Shown here one piece after another: positions 43,671 through 51,549 of a DNA stretch of 64,000 nucleotides. Both the position numbers and the translations under genes were made by a program. Numbering within the stretch: position 1 is the stretch's first letter; every line of letters starts with the position of its first letter. Under the pieces are notes generated by a model. It searched no databases. It was not told the origin of the DNA and saw only the letters and a program-made list of their open reading frames with translations. Source of the stretch: Catenulispora sp. EB89 (GTDB lineage Bacteria > Actinomycetota > Actinomycetes > Streptomycetales > Catenulisporaceae); contig NZ_JBGCCU010000023.1 of NCBI RefSeq assembly GCF_041261445.1, positions 124,001 through 188,000 of the forward strand, given 5' to 3'.

Positions 43671-45146
43671 TCAGGCGAAGTGCCGGATCGTCGCCGGATC
43701 CGCGGATTCATACGCCTGCCACGTCTCGTCGGCGGGACGCCCGGTGGCGACGAAGCCGGCCGCCGCGCCGGAGAACTCCGCGGCGAGCCGGCGCACCTCG
43801 GCGGTCGGCGTGCCGAGCATCGGGGCGTCGGGATAGGCGTCGACGGTGTTGAAGAAGAAGGGGAGTTCGGCACAGTGCGCGGCGCCGATGTGCGCGGGGT
43901 CGCCGGCCGGGACGTAGTCGAACTCGTAGACGTAGGTGGCGTGGCCGGCCGCGGCCTGGTGGTCGGCAACCGCCAGGGTGCCGTCGCGGAACATGATCCC
44001 GGTCTCGACCTCGGTGAGCACGTCGGCGGGCTTCGCGTTCGGGCGTCCGGCCGCGGCGCGGTCGTATCGGTCGGCGCCGTGCTCGGCCTGCCCGGCCACC
44101 ATCGCGCGTGCCTGGTCGGCGTCCATCGCCTGGATCCGCGGGTTGAAGGCGAAGAACGAGCTCATCTCGTTCCTGGTGGTCCCGGTCAGGAGCTGCTTCC
44201 CGTCCAGCCGGCCATCGGCCAGCGCCTGCTCCCAGCGCACCGGAATCCCGGAGCCGCCGAGAACCGGGAACATCGGCGGCGCGACGTTGCCCGGCCGGGA
44301 CAGCTCCCCGGCGAGCTGTCCGTAGGCGGCCAGCAGGCGGTCGGCCGAGATCGCGCGCAGCCCGGCGAGCAGATCGAGACTGCCGCGCAGGCCCAGGATC
44401 TCGATGAACCGCTGCGCGTGCTCCGCCGCCCTGGCAGGGTCCTGCGGCACGAGTCCGAACGGGCCGCTCTGGGCGACGACGCGCTTGACCAGCGGACCCG
44501 TGGCCGGCGACACCGCGAGGTACAGCGCCGAGAAGGCGCCGGCCGACTGGCCGCCGACCGTGATCGTCTCGGGGTCTCCGCCGAAGCCGGCGATGTTGCG
44601 CTCGACCCAGGCGAGCACCGCGCCCTGGTCCTGCACGCCGAGGTTGTCCACGCCGAGCTCCGGCAGGTGGAGGTAGCCCAGCGGGCCGATGCGGTAGTTG
44701 GCGGTGACCACGACGGCCTCGCCGGACGCGGCCAGGTGCCGGCCGTCGTACCAGTCCCAGCCGCCGGATCCGCTGGTGAAACCGCCGCCGTGGAACCACA
44801 CCAGCACCGGCAGGGCACGCGCGGCCGAGCCGCCGCCGCTGCTGCCGCTGCCGGGGAGCCGTGGCGTCCAGACGTTGACGGTGAGCGAGCCGTCCTCGTC
44901 CCAGTCCCGGGCGCGCGGTCCCATGACCGCTTCGAGCCGGGAGGCGGCCTGCGGGACGGACGGTCCGGGGCGCGAGGCGTCGCGCGGACCCGACCACTTC
45001 GGGTGCCGCTGCGGAGCCGCGAACCGCAGGTCCCCGACCGGCGAGGCCGCGTAGGGGATGCCGCGGAACGCGGCGACTCCGTCTTCGGCGACGCCTTGGA
45101 CGCTGCCGGACTCGGTGTCGACGAGCGGGCGGTTCGTCATGGTCAT
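43671..45146 (-). CDS. Type-B carboxylesterase/lipase
   Basis: A serine esterase of 491 residues. The start at 45146 (MTMTNRPLVDTESG) follows AAGGTGAG; the open frame further upstream is non-conserved. Landmarks are FRGIPYAASPVGDLRF, the oxyanion-hole VWFHGGGF, the nucleophile elbow GGQSAGAFS, and the catalytic His region IGAAHCAELPFFF. There is no signal peptide, so it is cytoplasmic. It is divergent from the Lrp-like regulator, which may control it. The ester substrate is unknown. Confidence 0.9.
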   Translation of the reverse strand: MTMTNRPLVDTESGSVQGVAEDGVAAFRGIPYAASPVGDLRFAAPQRHPKWSGPRDASRPGPSVPQAASRLEAVMGPRARDWDEDGSLTVNVWTPRLPGSGSSGGGSAARALPVLVWFHGGGFTSGSGGWDWYDGRHLAASGEAVVVTANYRIGPLGYLHLPELGVDNLGVQDQGAVLAWVERNIAGFGGDPETITVGGQSAGAFSALYLAVSPATGPLVKRVVAQSGPFGLVPQDPARAAEHAQRFIEILGLRGSLDLLAGLRAISADRLLAAYGQLAGELSRPGNVAPPMFPVLGGSGIPVRWEQALADGRLDGKQLLTGTTRNEMSSFFAFNPRIQAMDADQARAMVAGQAEHGADRYDRAAAGRPNAKPADVLTEVETGIMFRDGTLAVADHQAAAGHATYVYEFDYVPAGDPAHIGAAHCAELPFFFNTVDAYPDAPMLGTPTAEVRRLAAEFSGAAAGFVATGRPADETWQAYESADPATIRHFA

Positions 45147-45290
45147 CCGTCTCACCTTCTTGCTCGATGTTCCTGGTCGCTGGTGGTGTGCGTCTTGTGT
45201 ATCGCTGGCGCCGAAAACCGGCGAGAAGTGCAACTGATCTGAGAGATTTAGGACATCAGAATCTCAATGCTGGTGATTGTGAGACAGTCG

Positions 45291-46262
45291 ATGCGCACCC
45301 TGGATGAGACGGATCGCCGGATCGCCGCCGTCCTGATGGCCTCGCCGCGAGCGTCGTGGCGGACCGTCGCCGAGGTCCTGGACCTCTCCGAGCGCACGAT
45401 CGTGCGCCGAGCCGCGCCGCTGCTGCACGACGGCACGCTGCGTCCCACGGCGGTCCGCAATCCCGCGCGCTTCCCCCGGATCATCCCGACGGCCCTGCGG
45501 ATCCGCTGCCGCCCGAGCCGCATCAAGGCGATCGCGGCGGGCCTGGCGCGCCGGCCGGACACGATATGGGTCGACATCCTCGGCGGCGGCAACGAGATCA
45601 GCAGCGTGCTGTTCCTCGACGGCCCCGAGGCGCGCAACTCGCTGCTGTTGCGGGACCTGCCGGCCACCGCCGACGTGCACTCGTGGGAGGCCTACGACCT
45701 GTTGAAGGTGTTCCCCGCCGGCTTCACCTGGAGTGCCGGCCTGCTGTCGGCCGAGCAGTTCGACGCCATGGCCCGGCACGCTCACACCCCGACCGACGCG
45801 CCCGAGATCCAACCGCTCGACGAAGCCCTCATCGACCGGCTGGCCGTCGACGGACGCATCGGCTACAGCGAACTGGCGGCCGCTCTGGACACCTCGGCAT
45901 CGACGGTGCGCCGCCGCCTGGACACCCTCGTATCGGCCCACATGGTGCGCCTGGCCTGCGAAGTCGACCTCAGCCTGCTCGGCATCGCCAGCGAGGCGCT
46001 GCTGTGGATCGCGACCGGCCCGGGCCGCACGGAGACGATCGGCGGCGCCCTCAGCCGGCACCCGCAGGTCCGGTTCTCCGCCGCGACGACCGGGTCCACC
46101 AACCTGCTGGTGGCCGTCGCGGCTCAGGATCTCAACGGTCTGTACGCGCTGCTGACCGAGACCGTCGGAGCCCTCGACGACGTGCGCGCCCTGGAGGTGA
46201 CCCCCATCCTCAGCTCGGTCAAACGGACCGGCCGGATCCGCGTTTCCGATCGGGACTGGTGA
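45291..46262 (+). CDS. Lrp/AsnC-type regulator with two helix-turn-helix units
   Basis: 323 residues from ATG 45291 (MRTLDETDRRIAAVL); ATG 45267 in the same frame is an alternative. The first HTH is SWRTVAEVLDLSERTIVRRA, followed by a RAM-like segment. A second HTH is IGYSELAAALDTSASTVRRR, and a C-terminal RAM-type ligand domain is SSTNLLVAVAAQDLNGLYAL-like (TGSTNLLVAV). It is about twice the length of classical Lrp and represents a fused tandem. It is divergent from the esterase gene. TGAGAGATT and AATCTCA lie between them and may be a binding site. Confidence 0.85.
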   Translation: MRTLDETDRRIAAVLMASPRASWRTVAEVLDLSERTIVRRAAPLLHDGTLRPTAVRNPARFPRIIPTALRIRCRPSRIKAIAAGLARRPDTIWVDILGGGNEISSVLFLDGPEARNSLLLRDLPATADVHSWEAYDLLKVFPAGFTWSAGLLSAEQFDAMARHAHTPTDAPEIQPLDEALIDRLAVDGRIGYSELAAALDTSASTVRRRLDTLVSAHMVRLACEVDLSLLGIASEALLWIATGPGRTETIGGALSRHPQVRFSAATTGSTNLLVAVAAQDLNGLYALLTETVGALDDVRALEVTPILSSVKRTGRIRVSDRDW

Positions 46263-46284
46263 ACCGCCGCCATAAACTCATCCG

Positions 46285-46872
46285 GTGACACCCCCCGACC
46301 TGCACGAGTTCTTCGCCACCTCCGCGAGCGTGGCCGGAGCGCTGGTGGGCCTGCTCTTCGTGGCGATCTCGGTCTCCGGCGACAGACTCGCCAACCACGC
46401 CGACGCCCGGACCTACCGGTTGCGCGCCTCGGGTACGCTCACCGCCTTCACCAACGCCCTGACCGTGTCGCTGTTCGCGATCCTGCCCGGGACCAAGGTC
46501 GGGTGGACGACGCTGATCGTGGCCGTGATCGGCCTGATGTTCGTCGCCGGCTCGGCGATCTCGATGGTCCGGGCCCACGCCCTGACCTGGCGGTACCGAC
46601 GCGACGTCGTCTTCGTGGCGACCCTCGCCGCGGCGTTCGTCTTCCAGCTCTGCTACGGCCTGGCCATCATCGCCAAGCCCGGTGACACCAATGCGGTGGA
46701 CACCGTGGCCACCCTGGTCATCGTGTTCTTCCTGGTCGGCATCGCCCGCACCTGGGAGCTGATCGGCGGACCGGCGTTCGGCCTGACGCACGAGATCAGA
46801 GGGCTGGCAACGCGCGGTGCGGCAGGGGAGGGGCACGGCGAGGCGAGCGAGCCGCAGGTGGCCGAGGACTGA
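46285..46872 (+). CDS. Four-helix membrane protein of unknown function
   Basis: 195 residues from GTG 46285, 22 bases after the Lrp-like gene. Helices are at SVAGALVGLLFVAISVSG, FTNALTVSLFAILPG, TTLIVAVIGLMFVAGSAISM, FVATLAAAFVFQLCYGLAII and VATLVIVFFLVGIARTWEL. HEFFATSASVAGALVGLLFV resembles a common actinobacterial family without assigned function. Co-transcription with the regulator is likely from spacing. Confidence 0.75.
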   Translation: MTPPDLHEFFATSASVAGALVGLLFVAISVSGDRLANHADARTYRLRASGTLTAFTNALTVSLFAILPGTKVGWTTLIVAVIGLMFVAGSAISMVRAHALTWRYRRDVVFVATLAAAFVFQLCYGLAIIAKPGDTNAVDTVATLVIVFFLVGIARTWELIGGPAFGLTHEIRGLATRGAAGEGHGEASEPQVAED

Positions 46873-46952
46873 GCCCTGCGACAACCTAAGCCGCGACAAC
46901 CGACATTGCCGCCCGACGCCCTGGACGGGCGCCGAGCGGCATCAGAATCTGA

Positions 46953-47762
46953 TCAGACTCGCCGTACCCTCGACCGGCGCCAGGCCACGGCCCCGACGCC
47001 AGCCGCTCCGAACCCGACCAGTACCAGGCCGGCGGTGAGCGGAGCGGTGTTCGTGGACGAACCCTCACTCGGCGCCTGCGGCTGGAACCCGCCCGCGCGC
47101 CCCGCCTTGTCGTAGGCGCTGCCGGGCATCTTGTCGGCGTACCGGGTGCGGACCAGTTGGTGATACCGCGCGAGCGACACGCCGTTCCCGACGGACTCGC
47201 GCGCGGTCTGGTTCAGCGGCAGGACGCGCCCGCCGGCCACCTGGTACCAGGCGCCGATCTGCGGCTCCTCGAAGACCGCGGCGCCCGGTGCGGCCTGGGC
47301 TGTGTACGCGGTCTCGTCCGAGCCGGACGCGATGTTGACGACCTTCCAGCCCGCCGAGCCGACCCGCGCCGTCCACACGGACGCGTGGGAACCGCTCGCG
47401 CTCACGGTGTCGGTGGCCATGAAGGACAGCTGGGCCACCGGCGTGGCCGTCCCGGAGGACGAGGCGTCCGCGACGAAGGCCGGTGCGAGGTAGTAGACCG
47501 GCACGGTCGTGCTGTCGACGCGGGGTGCCGCCGCGACGGCCGCCGCGGCGAGTTGTCGGGCGTCGCCCTGCGGCTTCCGGCCGCCGGAGGCGAAGAACTC
47601 ACCGACGGTGGGGAGCGCGTTGGTCGCGGCGTCGCGCGCGGCGGCGACGTCGGTCGCGGAGGGGGCCGCGGGGACAGCCGGGGCCGCGGCTGTGCCGGCG
47701 TGGGCGACGCCGCCGATGGCGAACGTCATCGCTGCCACCGCGGCGGTCATGACGAGTCTCAT
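46953..47762 (-). CDS. Secreted protein with C-terminal membrane anchor, partner of the cysteine protease
   Basis: 269 residues. A signal peptide (AAVAAMTFAIGGVAHA) is followed by an Ala-rich region, a globular part of unknown family (VPVYYLAPAFVADASS, VWTARVGSAGWKVVNIASG) and a C-terminal hydrophobic helix ending in WRRSRVRRV. It is probably tail-anchored on the outside, but no LPXTG motif is present. ATG 47762 has GAGGAGG upstream. It starts 14 bases after the protease gene, so the two are surely one operon. It may be a substrate, inhibitor or display partner. Confidence 0.75.
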   Translation of the reverse strand: MRLVMTAAVAAMTFAIGGVAHAGTAAAPAVPAAPSATDVAAARDAATNALPTVGEFFASGGRKPQGDARQLAAAAVAAAPRVDSTTVPVYYLAPAFVADASSSGTATPVAQLSFMATDTVSASGSHASVWTARVGSAGWKVVNIASGSDETAYTAQAAPGAAVFEEPQIGAWYQVAGGRVLPLNQTARESVGNGVSLARYHQLVRTRYADKMPGSAYDKAGRAGGFQPQAPSEGSSTNTAPLTAGLVLVGFGAAGVGAVAWRRSRVRRV

Positions 47763-47776
47763 TGTCTGCTGCCTCC

Positions 47777-48361
47777 TCACGCGCCGATGTAGTCGAGCGA
47801 GTGCGTCCACGAGAACGAACCGTTGCTCACGTAGTAGTTGTAGGAGCCCCAGTTGTAGCGATCGTCGGACGGCCACGGGTCGCCCCAGTAGACCCAGCCC
47901 TGGCTCTGGTCGTAGCCGTAGAGCACCTCCATGTGCCCGCCGCCCGACGACCACTGGATCCGGGCCATCACCGGCCGCCCGGCGTCGATCTCGCGGATGA
48001 TCGACGAGTAGTACAGGTAGCCGGTGACGTAGTTCCCCGGCGAGATCCCGATCTGCTGGAACGCGGTCTGGTCGTCGGCCAGCGACGCCTGCGAGTTCGA
48101 GCACGAGGCGTTCAGCGAATTGCCGAACGCCATGTCGCAGAACTGGTTCTGCGAGTAGTCGTAGCCGTAGAACGCGGCGACGGTGTTGCCGGAGGCGGCC
48201 CAGCACCAGTTCGAGTACTGCTGGGACTGCATGGTCAGGTTCAGCTGGTTGGCGGTGGCTGCCGAAGCCGGCACCGCGACGGCGGTGAGCAACGCCACCG
48301 CTGTCGCGAGCACGGCGGACCGCAACCGTCCGGGACGCTTGGCGCGAGGTGTGGGGGACAC
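47777..48361 (-). CDS. Secreted papain-like cysteine protease (AvrRpt2/C70-like)
   Basis: 194 residues from GTG 48361, with GAGGAG eight bases upstream. The signal peptide ends near VPASAA (about residue 34). The mature domain has the catalytic Cys in QYSNWCWAASGNTV, the catalytic His in SGGGHMEVLYGYD, and the Asp of YWGDPW. This Cys-His-Asp layout and the NWCWAA box match the papain-like C39-like/C70 family. It is unusually compact. Additional Cys residues (FCDMAF, ASCSNS) could form a disulfide. It is expected to act outside the cell. Confidence 0.82.
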   Translation of the reverse strand: MSPTPRAKRPGRLRSAVLATAVALLTAVAVPASAATANQLNLTMQSQQYSNWCWAASGNTVAAFYGYDYSQNQFCDMAFGNSLNASCSNSQASLADDQTAFQQIGISPGNYVTGYLYYSSIIREIDAGRPVMARIQWSSGGGHMEVLYGYDQSQGWVYWGDPWPSDDRYNWGSYNYYVSNGSFSWTHSLDYIGA

Positions 48362-48478
48362 GCGGGACTCCTCTCGAGTCCGTCCGGGTGGATGGTGGCG
48401 TGAGCGTATGTCCGCCCTGACCAGCGAGAACAGCACTCAGGAGGCCGATACGGCGACACGGTGAAGGCAGTGGCGGCC

Positions 48479-48581
48479 GTTCACAGCGCGCGCCGGTGTG
48501 AACGCCGCGCGAACCCCCGGTCAGCACACCTTGACAGCCTCCTGAACACCGCAGTTGCCTGTCTCACTGTGAACATTCACA
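48479..48581. promoter_or_regulatory. TGTGAA inverted repeats between protease and HTH genes
   Basis: GTTCACA (48479-48485) and TGTGAAC (48498-48504) form a 7-bp inverted repeat with a 12-base spacer. A second dyad, TGTGAA-CA-TTCACA (48568-48581), overlaps the GTG start of the HTH gene. A TTGACA hexamer at 48532-48537 lies between them, but no good -10 is visible. Confidence 0.6.
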
Positions 48582-49483
48582 CCGGTTCGCCCACCACCGC
48601 GACGGCCCTGCGCACCGGCTCGTTCGCCGAGGCCTTCCGGGCCGCCGTCGCCGCGCGCGGCCTCTCGCTGGACAGCCTGCAGCGCCGTCTGTCCGAACGC
48701 GGTGTCCGGGTCGGCATCGCGACTCTGAGCTGCTGGCAGAACGGCCGCCGCCGTCCGGAGCGCCCCTCGTCGCTGCGCGCCGTCTCAGTCCTGGAAGACA
48801 TCCTCGGGCTGCCCTCGGACTCCCTGCTGGTCCTGCTCGGACCGCCCCGGCCGCGCGGACACGGCGTGGGGCTGCCGGCCGGCTCCCGGGAGTACCGCCA
48901 CATCCTCCCGACCTGGGCCGCGCTGACGGACCTGCTCGCGTCCCTGGGCACCGTCGCCGACACCAAGCTCCACATCGCCGCGCAGCACGAACAGGTCTGG
49001 ATCGACGGCCAGGGCTGCTCGCCGCGCCGCGAGAACTTCCAGATCCTGCGGGCCCACCAGGACGGCGTCGACCGCTACGTCGCCATCGTCGACGCCGACC
49101 CCGGCGCCGACATCGACCGGATCGAGGTCGAGGCGCTGGAGAACTGCCGGGTCGGCCGGGTCCGCCGCGACGCCGAGGCCGGCCTGCTGGTCGCGGAGCT
49201 GCTCTTCGACCTCACGCTGCGCCCCGACCAGACCCACCTGATCCGCTACGCGGTCACGGATCGCGCCGCCGTCGAGTGCCGGGACTTCCACCGCGGGTTC
49301 CGGTTCCCCGCCGGGCAGTACGCGCTCCAGGTCCGCTTCGACGCGGCGCGGCTGCCGGTCGCCTGCTTCGCGTACCGGGGCGCGGTCGAGCAGGAGCTGC
49401 CGATGACCGGCCACCACGCGGTGCACATCAACGTCGACCCGGTTCCGCCGGGCATCGTCGGCATCCGGTGGGACTGGCACTGA
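48569..49483 (+). CDS. HTH (XRE-like) DNA-binding protein with a large uncharacterised C-terminal domain
   Basis: 304 residues. GTG 48569 (MNIHTGSPTT) is the first start after the promoter elements; the longer frame from 48461 runs through the operator. An XRE-type HTH is at about 17-90 (SFAEAFRAAVAARGLSLDSL, VGIATLSCWQNGRRRPERPS). The remaining 210 residues are a beta-rich region with no family I recognise. It is divergent from the secreted protease operon with TGTGAA dyads between, so it probably regulates it and itself. Confidence 0.8.
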   Translation: MNIHTGSPTTATALRTGSFAEAFRAAVAARGLSLDSLQRRLSERGVRVGIATLSCWQNGRRRPERPSSLRAVSVLEDILGLPSDSLLVLLGPPRPRGHGVGLPAGSREYRHILPTWAALTDLLASLGTVADTKLHIAAQHEQVWIDGQGCSPRRENFQILRAHQDGVDRYVAIVDADPGADIDRIEVEALENCRVGRVRRDAEAGLLVAELLFDLTLRPDQTHLIRYAVTDRAAVECRDFHRGFRFPAGQYALQVRFDAARLPVACFAYRGAVEQELPMTGHHAVHINVDPVPPGIVGIRWDWH

Positions 49484-49574
49484 CGTCGGCCGGGGCTCGC
49501 CGGGCGCGGGAGGCCGTCCCGGGCGAGAATCTGGTGAACCGACGAAACCGTGACGCACCAAGGAGAAACCCACC

Positions 49575-50354
49575 GTGGACCTGAAACTGAACGACAAGCG
49601 GGCCGTGGTCACCGGCGGCAGCCGGGGCATCGGCCTGGCGGTGGGCACGGCCCTGGCCCGGGAAGGGGCCGCCGTCGCGCTCGTCGGCCGCGACGGCCGC
49701 GTCGCGCAGGAGCAGGCGGCGAAGCTCGCCGCCGCCACCGGCGCGCGCGTGATCGGCATCGCGGCGGACACCGGCGACGACGCCTCGGTGGCCGCCATGG
49801 CCGCGGCCGCCGAGGAGCGGCTGGGCGGCGTGGACATCCTGGTCAACAACGCAGCCAGGACCAACCCCGGCGTGATCCTGGAATCCGCGCTGGAGGAGGA
49901 GATCAACGTCAAGGTGCGCGGCTACCTGCGCTGCGCCAGGTCGTTCGCGCCCGGCATGGTCGACTGCGGCTGGGGCCGGATCATCAACATCGGCGGCACC
50001 GCCGCCAGCCGCACCGGCTCGGTTGTCGGATCGGTGCGCAACGTCGCGGTCGCCGCGCTGACTAAGAACCTCGCCGACGAACTGGGCCCGCAGGGCGTGA
50101 ACGTCACGGTCGTCCACCCCGGCGCCACCAGCACCGAGAACGGCACCAAGGCCCTCGCGGCCAACGCCGCGGCCCGCGGGCTGACCCTCGAGGAGGTCCA
50201 GCGCGAATTCGCCGCGACCATCTCCATCGGCCGCATCGTCACCCCGGACGAGGTCGCCGCGGTGGTCGCGTTCCTGGCCAGCCCGCTCAGCGTGGCGCTC
50301 AACGGCGACCCGCTCATCGCCAGCGGCGGCGCGCTCGGTCCCATCTACTACTGA
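49575..50354 (+). CDS. Short-chain dehydrogenase-like protein lacking catalytic Tyr and Lys
   Basis: 259 residues from GTG 49575, with AAGGAG upstream. The Rossmann part is intact: VVTGGSRGIGLAVG (cofactor loop) and VNNAA. At the active site, where YxxxK is expected, the sequence reads VGSVRNVAVAALTKNLADEL, so Tyr and Lys are both missing. IINIGGTAASRTG replaces the usual Ser region. The C-terminal LIASGGALGPIYY is normal. Either catalysis differs or it is a binding or regulatory SDR. The neighbours give no pathway. Confidence 0.82.
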   Translation: MDLKLNDKRAVVTGGSRGIGLAVGTALAREGAAVALVGRDGRVAQEQAAKLAAATGARVIGIAADTGDDASVAAMAAAAEERLGGVDILVNNAARTNPGVILESALEEEINVKVRGYLRCARSFAPGMVDCGWGRIINIGGTAASRTGSVVGSVRNVAVAALTKNLADELGPQGVNVTVVHPGATSTENGTKALAANAAARGLTLEEVQREFAATISIGRIVTPDEVAAVVAFLASPLSVALNGDPLIASGGALGPIYY

Positions 50355-50398
50355 GCGGATCCCTGGCGGCCGGCCCCTCCGGACGGGACAATGCGGCG

Positions 50399-51502
50399 AT
50401 GGGATCGAAACGCCCGACGAGGCCGACGGACCCGACCGGAGAGCCGGACCCCGCCGCCGGCGAACCCGCCAGCGAACCCGTCGCCGAGCTGGTCGTCGAG
50501 CTGGTCGACGACGACGCGGCGCTGCCCGGTGACGGCCCGCGCGTCGCGGCCGCCGATCGCGAGACCATCGGCCTCGACGGCCGGCGGCCCTGGCATATCA
50601 GGCGTCTGCCTCGCGGCGTGCGCATCGCCGGGGCGCTGGCCGCCGTGGCCGCCCTGACGGTCGTCGCATGGCCCACGCCACGGAGCCACCACCCGACTCC
50701 GAGCCCGCAGCCGACGTCCGTCGCGGGGAACGCCGACCTCACCATGGTCCGCATCACCGGGACGACGCTGACGTCCGACAGCGGCGCCGGCAACGCCGTC
50801 CTGGGACTGGAGCTGGCCAACGGGGCCACATCCCCGCTGGACATCGTGACCGCGGACGTCTTCGACGCCACAGGCACCCGCATCGGCACCACCTCGACGT
50901 GGCCACCCGGAACGATCGCCGCGGACAGCGCACGGTCCCTGCCGATGACGCTGCCGTTCGAGTGCGACTCCATAGCCGTCCTGCCGCTCACGATCCGCTA
51001 CAGCGTCGGCGCCCCGCAGGACCCGACCATGCGCCACAGCTACGACGTGCCCCTCGCCGGCGCCGTCTGGGACCGTTTCTCCCACGATCAAGCCGCACAC
51101 TGCCGATCCGGGACGAACGACGTGTACGTGGTCTCCGTCGACACCACCCAACGTCCCCACCCCGTGGGCACCGGCCTCGGTTTCGACCTCACCTTCGCCT
51201 TCGCAACCGCCGGTGAGTCATCGTGGAGCGTGGACGGCATCATCGCCCAGTCCCGGGAGATCACCGTCACCAGCCCCGACACACCCCTGGCCCTGACCCC
51301 CGGCCGCACCGGCACCGCGACGATCCACGTGGCCTTCTCCAGCTGCACCGCGCCCCGAACCTGGACAGCGGACTGGGGCCTTTTCCGGTTCGCCGCCCGC
51401 TCCACGGCCGCCGGCGCCTCTGCCGCGAGCGACGAGTCCTTCATGAAGACCATGCAGCCGACGGTGTTAGCCACCATGGTGCAGAAGGCGTGCTCGGCCT
51501 GA
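50399..51502 (+). CDS. Single-pass membrane protein with Thr/Pro-rich stalk and extracellular domain
   Basis: 367 residues from ATG 50399. An acidic, disordered N-terminal cytoplasmic region (about 1-75: GEPDPAAGEPASEP, ELVVELVDDD) precedes one transmembrane helix (IAGALAAVAALTVVAWP), a HHPTPSPQPTS stalk and a beta-rich outer domain. Cys at PFECDS, AHCRSG, SSCTAP and KACSA could form two disulfides. I recognise no family or catalytic motif. It lies 44 bases after the SDR gene, so co-transcription is possible. Confidence 0.7.
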   Translation: MGSKRPTRPTDPTGEPDPAAGEPASEPVAELVVELVDDDAALPGDGPRVAAADRETIGLDGRRPWHIRRLPRGVRIAGALAAVAALTVVAWPTPRSHHPTPSPQPTSVAGNADLTMVRITGTTLTSDSGAGNAVLGLELANGATSPLDIVTADVFDATGTRIGTTSTWPPGTIAADSARSLPMTLPFECDSIAVLPLTIRYSVGAPQDPTMRHSYDVPLAGAVWDRFSHDQAAHCRSGTNDVYVVSVDTTQRPHPVGTGLGFDLTFAFATAGESSWSVDGIIAQSREITVTSPDTPLALTPGRTGTATIHVAFSSCTAPRTWTADWGLFRFAARSTAAGASAASDESFMKTMQPTVLATMVQKACSA

Positions 51503-51549
51503 TCGGCGGGGCCGTCGGGGCCGTCCGATCTGTCACCGGCGGCCCGGGC

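Noticed and set aside
48532-48537. TTGACA as a -35 box for the HTH gene
   Set aside because: No acceptable -10 hexamer is found at 16-19 bases, so I do not annotate a promoter.
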